This document shows, piece after piece, positions 42,210 through 53,617 of a stretch of 64,000 nt of DNA; the first letter of the stretch is position 1; the number at the start of each line of letters is the position of its first letter. The stretch covers positions 1,214,118,577-1,214,182,576 of the forward strand of contig NC_056727.1 of NCBI RefSeq assembly GCF_019279795.1, in the 5' to 3' direction. The position numbers and the translations under genes are program-made. The notes under the pieces are model-generated. The model was not told the origin of the DNA. It saw only the letters and a program-made list of their open reading frames with translations, and did no database searches. Source of the DNA: Protopterus annectens. Taxonomy: Eukaryota; Chordata; Ceratodontiformes; Protopteridae.

Positions 42210-44302
42210 CTGGAGGGGGGTTCACTACGTGTGTTCTGAAAAGCTCCTTGGGACTTCCAGAACCACATTTTTCTTCCCTTTTGCCCTTTGGGGTAAGGTC
42301 TAGTAGGGGTAGAAAAACAGACTCCCATGGCAGATAGGGTCTTTCCATCTTGTTCACACCTAGTGAGGCTCTCCTTGACTTTAGACCCGAAAAGGGACAA
42401 GCCATCAAATGGGGTATTAATGAAGGAAGACTTGAAGGCTTCCACAAAGGAGCATAAGCACATCCAGGAATGTCTCCAAAGAGCTATTGCTGAACCTGCT
42501 GCCCGACTCTAACCATCGGCTGCATAAGAAATGAGCCACATGGACGAGTTAACTATAGAATTAAGGGCACTGAGCTGGGATGTCACCTTATCAGGAACAC
42601 CTTCAGCTGTAATACCCTGTAGAGTATCTCCAAGCTCTTTAAGGAGATATCTTTGAAGACGGGTAAAATGTGTCAGATAGTTGAGCGATCGCATAGCAAA
42701 AGTCGCCGAACTAAAAATGCGTTTCCCATACCTGTCCATAGTCCTGGAAACTCTATTAGGAGGATGGACAGTAGAAGAGGTTTCAGACATCTCTTTCTTG
42801 GTGGCCACCGCCACCACCATGGCATCAACTGGCACTCCCTTGGTAAGGAACATTTTGTCCTGTGGTGATGTAATAAACTTGTTGGGCCTCCGAGAGACAG
42901 GTTCCACAGTATCAGGAGACTCGCATGCCCTTCGCACAACGAATTCCATTAGTTCACTGAAGGGTGGAGTCACCCAGGAGGTGGAGGGTTGAGACCCAAA
43001 AGCCTTCAGAAGCACAGACTCATCAGTAGGGCTAACAGACTGCCAGTCACCCCTCTGTTTCAGGACTTCAAGGATATCAGCAAAGGAGATATCCTCCGAA
43101 GGGGACCGTGGAGGACCCTTCTGACTCCTCTAAGTCAGTGTCTGATGTGACAGACTCCTGTGGGGAGTCTAAATGCCTCCTCTTGCAAAGCTTCTTCCTG
43201 AGAACCTCATCAGTGGGAGCTTCTGGTGAGGTCTCAGTACAACATGGGTCACCCAATGGGGCTACCTGAGGCTCTGGATCTCGACGTTTTACAGGGACCT
43301 GTGATATACAGGTAGATAGTGGCACTTTTGGGGATGAGGAGGAAGGCCCTGATGACATGGGTGTCTTGGAAAACATAACTCTCCTCATGGCATCAAAGGC
43401 TCCACTGCTCCGATGTGAGGAAGTGGCCGGTTCCAATGGAGATGGCATCCTCCCCGGTGCTAACACAGTGGGCTCCGACCCAGAGGAAGGAGCCGAGCTT
43501 ATCCGTGCTGAAGTTCCAAGCGGAAGGGTCGGAACCAACCCATCGGTTCGACTCCACCCCCCCCCCAAGCCAACTGGAGAATGTCGACTCCCAGACTCCT
43601 CGAATGGCACCGAAGTAGTCTGAGTTGACAGAGCCGATGGCACTGGAACAGGCCACAGCTCCGATGGTTCCACAATCATCAGTTCCATCTCCCCCGGCTC
43701 CAAAAGCCCGACTCGGCTCGGAGGAGTAGACACAGTAAGTAAAACAGTCTTTGGCTCCAAAACCAGTTGGGCCAAAGCAGATAATTTAGCTAGTGCCGGG
43801 TTCTCGAGAAGCCTCTGCACCACTCGGTCCACATCCACATCGGCGAGGCTCCTCGAAGAACGAGTTGAAGGGATCGATGAAGCCACCAACTGTAAAATGG
43901 GTGATTTCAAAGTTTCGGAGACCAGCTCCAAAAAACAAGCTCGGTTCTGAGGACTGCAGAACCGGCGACCGCACCTTCTCAGCAAGTCTTGGAACCAAAG
44001 ACTTCGGTTCCGAAGAAGCTTTTGAAGATTTCAAACCCTTCGAAGATTTTGAAGTCTGGCCGGCCTTGTCCAGCAATACTTGAAAATCTGGTTTTAGCAA
44101 ACCCGTCTACCAGTTTTCTCCTGCGTTCCAGCAAGACCTAGCTGCTAAAAGAATGGTAAATGGAGCAGTCCTCCTGGAGATGGACTGCCCCCAAACAGTA
44201 AACACAACTGTCATACAAATCTTTGATTGACATTTTCTGCCCACACTTACGGCACTTCTTAAATTCACACTTTTGTTTCTCTTTTTCTTTAAGATCCACC
44301 AT
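42210..44302 (-). pseudogene. DIRS-4 Gag pseudogene
   Basis: ATG at 44302 opens VDLKEKEKQKCEFKKCRKCG, then YDSCVYCLGAVHLQEDCSIY: C-x2-C ... C-x2-C-LG-x2-H ... C, the DIRS Gag Cys/His module. The 302-codon frame 43077-43985 has helical MLRRCGRRFCSPQ.., a VDVDRVVQRLLENPALAKLS stretch and an acidic end TSDTDLEESEGSST. 42509-43015 carries PFSELMEFVVRRACESPDTV and FARLQRYLLKEL-like helices. Two or three frameshifts separate these. A C-run at 43558-43566 is a possible slip site. Confidence 0.82.
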
Positions 44303-44922
44303 AATCCAAGGAAACAAACAGTATATGTATAAATTATCTATGTATATACTGTCTAGACACCCCACTCTAGACAAATGAAAACAAATCTAAATAGCTGAAA
44401 ACTATTAAACACACACTAAAAAAACGCTAAAGCTGTAAAAAGGCTACAACAGCTATAAGTATCAAGCTAAACTCTTCAAAAAGTTTTAAACTTCTAAACT
44501 TTAAACTGTTAAAACTTTTAAACTTTTTAAAAGGATAGGGAAAAAACACAAAAATGGCCAAGAAGGCCTAAAAGCAGCCGCTCTATAAAGACAAAAACTC
44601 ATCAATGGGAGAAAAAGGACAATGCCTAAACAAAAACTAAGGCTAACTAGCCAAGGAACACACAGATATTTGTGAAAAAAATCTAAGTTAAGTATCTAAT
44701 AATAATTTGAAATTAGCAATACTGGCTCGAGCTCCACTCTCTACCACCGATCTGTTGCAACGGCAAACTAGATCTGAGGTGAGGCAGAGAGCATCATGGG
44801 ATAGGGACTTGGCCTCGAGCTACTCTAAAACCTTGAGCTTGTGAAAGCAGCCAACTCTGACCCGAGGGATTGGCTCCGAACCCATGTGTAAGAATGAACA
44901 GCAAGATTGAACAACTTCACAT

Positions 44923-45087
44923 CCAAGGTTTGCACCACTGGGTGGCTAGCTCTGCCACAGTAGTTCTTCCAGACTACACACTTGCAGGCACACTGACACC
45001 TATGGTCAATTTAGAACGTCCAATTCACCTACTGTATGCCTATGAAATGTGGGAGGGAAATGGAGCACCACCTGGTTATCCTCTGGG
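44923..45087 (-). mobile_element. Repeat X, minus copy, core piece
   Basis: Reverse complement contains GGTGCTCCATTTCCCTCCCA and AGGTGAATTGGACGTTCTAA, matching the core of the plus copy (GGTGCTTTGGTTTACTTCCA; AGGTGGACTGGACTCTCTAA). DIRS-4 separates it from its 3' piece at 38648-38702. Confidence 0.65.
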
Positions 45088-45552
45088 TGACATATACATA
45101 TATGCCTAATTTTGTAAATTAATCTACAGTGCCCAAGTGAAGTATTGTGTCAAATGCCTTGGCTAGGTTGAGGTATTCCCTCATCCATAGCTTTAGTAAC
45201 CTTCTCAGGAAAGTCCACCAGGTTAAGTAGGCATGACCTGCCTTTGACAAAACTGAGTAGGGTCCAGTGTCTGCTGGTTTCCTATCCGAGTGTTTAGCAC
45301 AGCCAATGAGAATTCCTTCCATGGCCTTGTATACAAGACTAGTTAGACTTATGGGTCTGTTGTTCCCAAGTCCATGGAAGACTCCCACTTGTGTACAGGG
45401 ATAACTGTTGTAGTCTACAGTTAGTTTGGCATGAAGCCCGTCTGAAGGCTATTGTTAAACAGAGATTCTAGTGGGCTTGACAGGTCATATTTCATACGAT
45501 TTAGGAGGCAACTTTGCTGTAGAGGGAAGTAGTCCGCATAAGATACAAACAT
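45088..45552 (-). pseudogene. LINE-D/E, upstream piece: RT N-terminal half
   Basis: The minus strand reads NRPISLTSLVYKAMEGIL (45360-45300), a damaged SVLSKAGHAYLTWWTFLRRL (FVKGRSCLLNLVDFFE in LINE-B), YLNLAKAFDTILHLGTVD (45170-45119), then TKLGIYVYVT-like residues up to 45088. The match resumes at 38647 with WVASWLTD, about ten residues further on in the RT, so the two pieces are one LINE. Upstream of 45388 the sequence is consistent with the RT start to about 45550. Confidence 0.82.
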
Positions 45553-45880
45553 CTGACAGGTCAAAAAGAGACAAAGATGACAGAGCTGATTACTGAAGCT
45601 AAGAAAAAATATGCACTGTTTCTATTATACAAGAAGCCCAAAATTCCAGATAGAAGATACTCAGAAAGATTAAGACAGAAATTACAGGAAAGAAAAATAC
45701 TTGCACAAGAACTGTCAAAAGCTTCAAATGCAAATTTGCATTCATTAATACAAAAGCAGCCATGAAACACATTACATAGATGAAGAAACATTGGGCCGCC
45801 TAGAAAAAAAGATATGACACAGGAACTGTGAAAATATACAGATATAACCCAGAGATTTTTGAAAGTTATAAAAAAGAAAC

Positions 45881-46532
45881 ATGGACATGGGAAAGAAAAA
45901 AAAGATCTGATATGGTGCAATATTTATGCAAAGGAGAAAGCCAAACTAATCAATACAGAAAAGCAGCTCTGAAGATATTTGAAAAGAAATACAGACAAAG
46001 GCACTCAGAAATGGAAAATTTCTGAACACAGATAAGAAAACAAAAGGGGAATGTAGAACAGGGGATTATTAAGGTAAGCAAACAGCAACCAAAGCTATGA
46101 GTTAACCTGCAAAGTGAAGAATTTAGTGTAGAAAATCCAACACAAGTAATGTCACAGCATGATGGAAAAGAGATTCTCCAAATTAAGGAGAAAAATATGA
46201 AGGGGGAGAAGAAATATGGACATGGAAAAGAAAAAGTGATTTGATATGGTGCGATACTGATGCAAAGGAGGAAGCAAAACTAATCAATACAAAAAAGCTA
46301 CACCAAAGATATCTGAAGATATAAACGGTCAATGGTACCCAGATATGGAAAGTTTCACAATAAAAAATAAGAAAACAAAGAGGGAAAGTACAAAAGAGGA
46401 TTAGTAATTGAGAAATAGAAATGGAAGTTATGGATTACTTGCAAAGTGAAGGAATTAGTCTAGAAAATCCAACACAGTAATGTCATAGCATGCTGGAACA
46501 AGGAGTCCCCAAACTAAGGGAAAAAAGGTGGG
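45881..46532 (+). repeat. 335-bp tandem duplication
   Basis: 45881-46215 and 46216-46532 align: both begin ATGGACATGG, share TCTGATATGGTGC-like, ATGCAAAGGAG, AACTAATCAATACA, AGAAAATCCAACACA and CAGCATG blocks, and end CAAA(C/T)TAAG. The copies have diverged by substitutions and small gaps, so the duplication is old. Confidence 0.85.
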
Positions 46533-46836
46533 GGTGAGAAACATATTAAGACTTGCCACATAATGATGTTCTGGAGCTTTCAGTAGGAAACCTGTACAAA
46601 AGTTCAGCTGAAGTTTCACAGCAATGGAAGGAGCAGGAAACAGTGGCAACTCTGACAGGTAATGTTCTGAAGTGATGGGTCAATGCGTTCCTATATGAAT
46701 GGGCAGCAGATGACATAGTATGAATCTGAAGATGTCACAGAAAGCTGTTCTGGAACTTTCTTTAGAATGCCAGCAAGAACAGACAGCAAAGAATGTACTC
46801 TTAATTTAGAAGAAAATTATCTACGGCAAGAGCTGC

Positions 46837-46839
<3 letters not shown>

Positions 46840-46882
<43 letters not shown>

Positions 46883-46910
46883 CATACATATACATATAGA
46901 GAGAGAGAGA
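46840..46910. repeat. (TA)n(CATA)n(GA)n compound microsatellite
   Basis: A run of TA from 46842 to about 46877 followed by CATA and GAGA units. No function inferred. Confidence 0.95.
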
Positions 46911-48058
46911 GAAACCTATTAAGATCAATGAAAGAATAAGATTCCAAAAAGTAATTAAGACCCAAGAGAAATTCATGTGATACAAAAGACAAACAGGGCA
47001 GATTATTATGCAGCTAAATTAAAAAGACAAAATCTTACCAAAAAACATAGAACTATAATGGAAGGGAAGAGAAGAAACAACACACCACAATGGAAGCACG
47101 GAATAGAGAAAACTAAAAAGCACTTATGACAAGAAGTGGCACTGTTAGAAGAATACAGCAGAAGGAACATATCAATAAAAATACTTACAAAGATAGACAT
47201 GGGAAAAGCACGCACATATCAAAACAGACCAGCCTCTATCATTTACTATTTCAAATAAATTAAACATATTGGCACAGTCATAAAAAACTTAGAAGGAATG
47301 GAGACAAATAAAAGGAAAAGTATAATTTATTGATGACCTAAAAAGTTTACTAGAGAACTGGGAAACAAAGCAAAAGAAATAAAAACACCACAGAAAAAAG
47401 AAATAGACACATTTTGAAGAAATATTTATGAAGACCTTGTGGAAACTAAAGATGTTGAATGGATGGAAAATTTAAAAGAAACAGTAAGGACTTCAAGCAT
47501 ACAGGATATGAAATGGGATGAAGTAATGGTCACAGAAACAAACAATTAAAATTAAGAAAAACTCTTAACTGGAAAACCCCAGGCCCGGATGCAGTACCTA
47601 ATTTCTGCCTAAAAGTAATAACATCTTTACACAAAGATTTAACCTAAGAATTATTTATAAATGTGCGTCCAGAAAGTGCAGTTGTGTACACTTACCATTA
47701 ATGTAGATGTTCGAATGTATTCACTGTTGCACTCATCATATTTGGGTTATACCTGCCAGGGTAGCCCTCAGCCGGCCCAAATACCAGAGACTTAGTATTT
47801 CCGCGTCGGTTGCTGTCACTTGAGGACTGATGTCAAGTCATCAATAGTATAAAGTAAGGCAGCTGACACCATTACATCAGTTTTTCTTGCCCTAACTTGT
47901 CAGGAGCCTCCAAAGGAGGAGGCCATGTTCTGGTGGAAGAACCCCATCAGTGGAAAATAAATACCAATACGTCCCTTGTAAGGAAAGGAGAACAGCAATA
48001 AAGAATGGCAATAAAAGGAGAAAGAGAATAAAGGGGGATGGAGCAAGGGAAACCAGAA

Positions 48059-48165
48059 CTGCAACAGTGAATACACTCCAACATCTACATTTAAGGTAAG
48101 TGTACACAACTGTACTATGTTCTTCGTGTTTCACTGTTGCAGTCATCACATCTGGGTAGATTCCC
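48059..48165. repeat. DIRS-5 internal complementary region
   Basis: 48059-48115 (GCAACAGTGAATACACTC ... GTGTACACAACTGTACT) is the reverse complement of 47675-47735, and 48116-48165 (ATGTTCTTCGTGTTTCACTG) that of 53402-53451. Confidence 0.9.
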
Positions 48166-48169
48166 AAAG

Positions 48170-49260
48170 CCGAGGAAATGGATGGAGGCAGTCAAGAAAA
48201 CTAGGGGCTGGCTAGGATGCCCTGCAAGACTGCAGAGGCAAACCTTGCCCTGGATTTGGAGAAGAGAGGCAGGTGGTAATGCTTGGTAAAAGTGTGAGCA
48301 GATGTCCAGGTGGCAGCCTCCAGGATGTCCCTGGTGGGGACCCCTTTGAGGAAAGCTGCAGAGGTGGAGGCTGCTCTGGTGTAGTGTGTCCCGACTCCCT
48401 TGGGGGGAAGCTGTCCATGTAGTTTGTAGTAGCAGAAATGGATGCAGTGTGCTATCCATTTGGAGATGATTTTGCTTGGGGATGGCTATGCCTTCTGCCC
48501 CTGTAGCAAAGCTAACTAGCAATTGATCAGACTTTCTGAAGGATTTAGTCCTGTCCAGACAGAATCTGAGCTGTCTGTGCACATCTAGAGAGTAAAGAAT
48601 TCTTCCCCCCTTCTTCTGGGGATTACAAAAGAAGGTAGGCAAATGAATGGATTGGTTGAGAGCCACAATGGACACCACCTTGGGCATGAAGGACGGGTTA
48701 GTTCTGAGGGATAGCCTGTCTGCATGGAAGATGATGAAGGGTTCCACAGCCATGAGTGCTTGAAGCTCAGAGACTTCTGGCTGAAGTGATGGCCAAAAGG
48801 AATGCTGTCTTCCAGGAGAGAAATTTTAACTCTGCAGACGAAGCTGATTCAAAAGGGGGCAGGGTGAGCTTTTTCAAGACAAAGCTAAGGTCCCAAAGCT
48901 GCTGGTGTTGCCCTTCTGGGAGACCTCAAGTTGCTAGATCCTCTGAGGAACTGTTTGATCAGAGGGTGTGAGAAAAGGGGCTGCGCAGTGGGAAAATGAG
49001 CAGAAATAGCACAGGCATGAATTTTTATAGAAGAGAAAGAGAGACCAATGTGTAGTAGGTCTGCTAAGTAATCCAGGATGAGAGAGATGGAGGGATGTGC
49101 CATATTGGCTCCCTTAGCCTCAATCCAGGTGTAGAACCTTTTCCATTTATCTGCATAGATTTTCTGGGTACTAGGACATTTGTCCTCACGGATAACATCC
49201 AGAACTTGTTTACTGAGTATGGCAGATTGGTTCGGGGTTAGGGAATAAGCCAAGCTGCCA
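48170..49260 (-). pseudogene. DIRS-5 tyrosine recombinase pseudogene
   Basis: The N-terminal and middle parts lie in 48885-49526 (QVLDVIREDKCPSTQKIYAD, SSIKIHACAISAHFPTAQPL). Box I reads SARS with two bases missing relative to SARRVSELQAL at about 48765. 48115-48753 has FHADRLSLRTNPSFMPKV and RKSDQLLVSFATGAEG; after a frameshift at about 48470 the HxxR block is seen only in another frame. Broken by at least two frameshifts. Confidence 0.88.
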
Positions 49261-51150
49261 AACTGAGTGCCTGCAATTGGGGATGCATGAATTCCCTTTC
49301 CCTCTGGGTCAGGAGGTTTGGAATCTGAAAAAGATTTCATGAAGGCAGCGGGGACAGGCTGAGCAGCAAGGGGTACCAGTGTTGTCAGGGCCAGTCTAGA
49401 GCTATAAAAATGGTCCTTGGTTTTTCCTCCCTTATTTTGAGCAGTACCCTGGGGATGAGAGGTAGGGGAGGAAAGGGAGAGACCGATGGACTGACCCAGG
49501 GGAAGGACATGGCATCCACTTTCCAAGCCACGCAGTGATGCTCCCTGGTGCAGAATTTGCTGAGTTTATGGTTGGTGTGGGAGGCAAAGAGGTCTACCTT
49601 CGGGGTTCCCCATTTCTGAGTTATTAGGGTGACGGTACTTCTGTTGAGTTGCCACTCGTGGGTCCAGGCAATTTCTGCTTAATTGGTCTGCCAAAGAGTT
49701 GAAACCCTGGTAAGTATTGCGCCAACAGGTGTAGTTGCATGGAAGTGGCTGTGAGCCAAAGGGTCATGGCTAGCCTGCAGATGGTAGGAGTGAGTCCCTC
49801 CCTGCTTGTTGATGTACCACATCACAGTGGTGTTGTCTGTTTTGATCAGGAGAATGCCTGGAGAGAGAAGGGGTTTGAAAGTTATCAAGGCGTGCTGCAA
49901 AGCCATCATCTCTTTTAGATTGATGTGGAGACGGATTTGCTGTGGGCTCCATTGGCCCTGTATGCACCTGCCGTCCAGGTGTGCAGCCCAAACATAGTCT
50001 GAGGAGTCTGTGGTGAGGGTCTGGGTGGCACGGGGTGTGAGAAGGACAGCCCCTTGTTGTGGGATCATGCTGTTGCCCACCAAAGAAAATCCTTTCGGAG
50101 GCAAGGAATTATAGGTAGAAGTGTTTCCAGGTCTTGAGAGTGTTGACACCAAAGGCTCTTTAGGTACCACTGAAGTTTCCTCATATGCAGTCTGGTATAT
50201 GGAATGAGTAGTTTGCAAGATGCCATGAACCCCACCAGCTTGCAGGATCTTCCTTGCAGATAGCTGGGGCCTGGTGGCTAGTTGAGAGAAGTAGGCTGTC
50301 AGGAAAATATGTTTCTATGGTATAAGGTATGCCATCTGGGATGCTGTGTCCCGACTTGCTCCCAGGAAGATTATCCCTTGGGTGGGCACCTGTTTGGATT
50401 TCTTTTCGTTGATTGTGTACCCTAGTGAGGTTAGCAGGGTCTTTACAAAGGCCAGGTGGCTTGAGCAGCTTTCCTGGCTGTCTGCCTGAATAAAGCAGTC
50501 GTGTGAGTATGGGTAAATTTGAATATTTCTTTGTCTGCAAAAGGCAATGGCCAGAGCCAGACATTTTGTGTAAACTCTGGGAGCAGTAGATAAGCCAAAG
50601 GGAAGCGCAGAGAACTTAAAGTGTTGAGATCCAGCCCTGAAGCGGAGATATTTTCTGCATGATTCCCTAATAGGAATGTGGAGTTAGGCCTCTTTTAGAT
50701 CTAGGGTTGCTAGCCAAGCACTCTTGGACAGCATGGGTAGCAGCCGCTGGAGGGTGAGCATTTTGAATTTTGGGATCACCAGGCAGGTGTTTTTAAATGG
50801 ATAGATTGAGGATGGGGCACCAGGTGCCCTCTTTTCTGGGCACCAGAAAAAGTCTGGAGTAGAAGCCTTGGCCTATCTGTTCTGCAGGAACGTGCTCTAC
50901 TGCCCTAATAGAGAGCAGGGAAAGGATTTGTTTTTGAGCCTCTGCCCAATGATTCGGTGGTAGATCTGGAAACCCTTTTTGGGTTGGAAGGGTGTGGAAG
51001 GAAAAGTTGTATCCCCGAGACACAATGTTCAGAACTCACTGGTCCTTGGTAATGGTGGCCCAGGTGCTTGAGTGAAAGGAGAGTTTTCCTTCCAGGGGTA
51101 AGTGAAGGTGGGCAGAGGGAGGGTGTTGATTCATTGTGAGTTCTTTCCAT
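49260..51150 (-). pseudogene. DIRS-5 reverse transcriptase-RNase H pseudogene
   Basis: RNase H in 49679-50218: TTDSSDYVWAAHLDGRCIQG (Asp), NLKEMMALQHALITF (Glu), LLIKTDNTTVMWYINKQG (Asp). RT begins in 50793-51023 (EHVPAEQIGQGFYSRLFLVP). The palm around 50700-50500 is visible only in broken frames; the YLDD-region nucleotides are at about 50505-50520 (GTATGGGTAAATTTGAATAT on the plus strand, as in DIRS-2 near 34480). Decayed by several frameshifts. Confidence 0.88.
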
Positions 51151-52382
51151 AAGGGTCCCTGGTTTTGAAGTGGAGGTAGTCCACTACTTAGATCTCTGCA
51201 TTTCCTGGAGTTGCTGTCTGGGGGGGTCTGTTTCCTCAGGGCCTAGGCTGGGCCAGTTTACTGGGAGCAGGAAAGGAGCAGTGCTTGGAGGGACAATGCC
51301 TGCTGAACCTAGGGGGTTGGACCTGTAAGAAATCCTTAACAGTTTGCATAGATTTTACTTTTTCTTCCATCTTTTTTAAGACCTCTTCTGCTTTAGTGCC
51401 AAATAAGTTATCTTTGTGGAAGGGGGCATCCAACAATTTAGATTTGACATGGTCTGGCAGGGGTTGTTCCTTAAGCCATGCATGTCTTCTAATGACAGAA
51501 CCAGTGACTGCTGCCCTGCAAGAAGCTTCTAGAGCATCAAAACCCCAGTGCAAACTGTGTTTAGTTACTTGACTTGCAGAATGCATTAAATCTTGTAAAT
51601 CTTTAGATTCTGCCCAAGCAGGAAAGGAAGACATTCCAAGGTATGTTGCTGAAATTTCAGCATATGGAACTGACAATGTAGTGCCCTGACAGCAAGAGTA
51701 GCTGAGGTGAATACTTTTTTACCCCATCTGTCCAATGCTCAGGAATCCCTGTCTGAGGGGGTGGGATTCTTAGCAGAGGTTGCTTTAACCCCTTTTGGCC
51801 CTTGAGAAATGACCTCAGGGTCTGCTGTTGGATTTTTAAAAAGATATTTGTGTGAATCAGGGACTCTCTAGTACCTGTCTGGTTTTCTGGGAGCAGGAGG
51901 TAGGGCATCAGGAGTCAAGCTGGATTTCTGGAAAACATCCTCCACAACATCTAGGACGGGGGGATGGCCAATGGTCCGTGTTGCAGAAGATCTAGGAATT
52001 CCCTGAGTCTCTTTTTAGACTGAGGGTAGTCCTGACTCTCCCATTGGAAATGCTCCCTTAAAGTATGCCGGGTTTCCCCAAAGGAAAAATCTTCTGGGGG
52101 AGAGGCTCAAGGAATGGAGTCCTCTGCATCAGAATCCTCATAGGTGGACAAGGGTTGCATGTCTTCATAGTCAGATGCATCAGATTCATCTGACTCTTGT
52201 TCAGATAAAACTACAGGGGACAGATCTCTCTTCCTTTTGGAGGGGGTAGCTTGGCTCCCCCTGATCAGCATGATAAGGTCTTCTGCCATTTTAAGCATTT
52301 GAGACGGAGGCAAAGTAGCAGGTGCCTGAGAGTGGGTCGGTTTCTTGGGTGTGGTACGAACCTTGGGCCTTAGAAACTCGGT

Positions 52383-52593
52383 CACTTTTGAAAGAATCTG
52401 CAACCAAAAATTCCCAAAAAGCTGTAAATCCAATAAAACCTCCGCTCGGACAGTGAGGATAGCACCAGAACTTTATTCACAAAAGTGGTGAAAACATATA
52501 GCGAAATTCAAAAGCACGTAAATAATCCAGAGTCAGGTTAAGCGCTTTCATCCGCAATGAAGGCAGATTTCATCAGAACACTTTTGAAAGAAT
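52383..52593 (-). mobile_element. Short Penelope-like 3' end with 15-bp target duplication
   Basis: CACTTTTGAAAGAAT occurs at 52383-52397 and 52579-52593 as a perfect direct repeat. The 181 bp between (52398-52578) read on the minus strand start AACTGATGA-like (TTCTGATGA), run through GAATAAAGTTCTGG and end TTTTTGGTTGCAG. This is the terminal-repeat end of a Penelope-like element, 5'-truncated at the ribozyme-like motif. In DIRS-2 gag the site is uninterrupted. Confidence 0.82.
52545..52577 (-). ncRNA. Hammerhead-ribozyme-like core
   Basis: On the minus strand, CTGATGA (52576-52570) and GAAA (52549-52546) flank a 6-bp stem II, ATCTGC with GCGGAT (one G.U pair), and a 7-base loop CTTCATT. One unpaired A follows the first core block. 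The match to the conserved CUGANGA...GAAA core is good; stem I and stem III are not clear. Confidence 0.5.
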
Positions 52594-53451
52594 GGTAGTC
52601 GCAAAAGACATCGGTTCGTGTTGAGATTCGGTAGTGCGAAGGACTTCCTCGGAAACCAGTGCCTGCTCAGTGGCTCTGGACCCATCCAAGGTAGAGATGA
52701 CCGCAGGATCCTTAGCTGAAGAGTTTTGCGGCATACCGGACTCCGAAAGGGTCTCGGTAGTGGCCTGCAAATCAAATGAAGTGGGCATCAGGGGCTGCAA
52801 AAGCACCTGAGTACCGGAGGACTGACGACTGGCTTAACAAAAGTGTCGGTGGTAGGTTTGAACCTGTACGGTCTGTCTTTGTCTTTATCTTTATATTTTT
52901 TCTGAAGATCTGCTGTTGGATGGCTTACCAAAGTCATATTGGAATTTGAGGACTGTAAACAAAAATATCTGGCTACAATAAGGGCCTGACGATGGATAGT
53001 TCTGGCGTTCAATAAAGCACAGAAGTGACAACGGGGGACGTCATGGTCTGGGCCTAAACAAGTGACGCAGTAAGAGCGGAAGTCTCAGTGTGGTATTTGC
53101 TTTCCACAGGCAAAACAATTAACTTTTTCCGACATTGGTTAGTGCAAGAAAAAAGGATCCTCATTGGGGTACTTAGCTTTACAAGACTTCAACTTCAATT
53201 CGGTAGATGAAAACTCAGGTAGCGGCTGACCGGCACTCGTGCGAACTGCTTCCTCTCGGGCTCCACGGCAAGAAAGACTGATGTAATGGTGTCGGCTATC
53301 TTACTTTATACTATTGATGACCTGACGTCAGTCCTCGAGCAACAGCAACCGACGCAGAAATACTAAGTCTCTGGTATTCAGGCCTGCCAAGGGCTACCCT
53401 GGCAGGGATAACCTAAATATGATGACTGCAACAGTGAAACACGAAGAACAT

Positions 53452-53617
53452 CAGACACCAACCAACAACAGGAAAAAAAATATTCCTCCTCAAGAGTGAA
53501 CCTAAAAACTACATACCAATAACTTGCCTTCCAACAATGTACAAACTATATATTAGAACAGATGCAGATACAATTTATTGTCACTTATAAAAAAAAAAAC
53601 ATGACAACAGAATAAGT
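53452..53617 (+). pseudogene. R4/Dong-like LINE, piece 2
   Basis: It encodes KKIFLLKSEPKNYIPITCLP then TMYKLYI, the RT block following piece 1 (P.NYRPITCLPTMYKLLT in R4-like elements). It ends near a MTTEQ-like codon group at 53602-53617, where DIRS-6 begins; the protein resumes at 59846. Confidence 0.8.

Larger units (their letters stand above)
38703..44922 (-). mobile_element. DIRS-4: best-preserved DIRS retrotransposon
   Basis: Left end TTATGTACTTACCATAATGT; right end ACAACTTCACAT. Inverted terminal repeats (about 38730-38900 and 44766-44900) share CCCATGTGTAAGAATGAA, GGCTC.GAACCC, CTCGAG and AGATCTGAGGTGAGGCAGAG-like blocks. Minus-strand order is Gag from 44302, RT-RNase H from about 42100, recombinase to 39170. 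Open frames of 386, 302 and 301 codons survive, more than in any other copy, so it is probably among the youngest. It lies in repeat X, which lies in a LINE. Confidence 0.93.
45555..47674 (+). pseudogene. R4/Dong-like LINE, piece 1 (5' region to RT start)
   Basis: AT-rich plus-strand sequence with short Lys/Glu-rich frames (45577-45765, 45828-46025) of the type preceding RT in R4-like LINEs. Just before the DIRS-5 junction, 47560-47640 encodes NWKTPGPDAVPNFCLKVI then TSLHKDL, the first RT motif (WK.PG.D...NFWLK..TSLH). The piece contains a 335-bp tandem duplication and a (TA)n tract (46842-46877). It continues at 53452 after DIRS-5. Confidence 0.7.
51150..53135 (-). pseudogene. DIRS-5 Gag pseudogene with Penelope insertion
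   Basis: ATG at 53135 opens SEKVNCFACGKQIPH, a stop, then YCVTCLGPDHDVPRCHFCAL, the same Cys/His module as DIRS-2. The middle (52107-52433 frame) has PSQMLKMAEDLIMLIRGSQA and an acidic YEDSDAEDSIP segment. The C-terminal part (51236-51676) has WGFDALEASCRAAVTGSVIR and KVKSMQTVKDFLQVQPPRFS. The insertion at 52398-52578 splits it. Confidence 0.87.
47675..53451 (-). mobile_element. DIRS-5: near full-length DIRS retrotransposon
   Basis: Same family as DIRS-2: left end AGTGCAGTTGTGTACACTTA, right end CACGAAGAACAT. Inverted terminal repeats (47675-47890 and 53265-53451) share GATGTAATGGTGTCGGCT-like, TACTTTATACTATTGATGAC-like and AGTCTCTGGTATT-like blocks. Minus-strand order is Gag from 53135, RT, RNase H, recombinase. 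A 181-bp Penelope-like element is inserted in gag at 52398. The host is the R4-like LINE. Confidence 0.93.
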
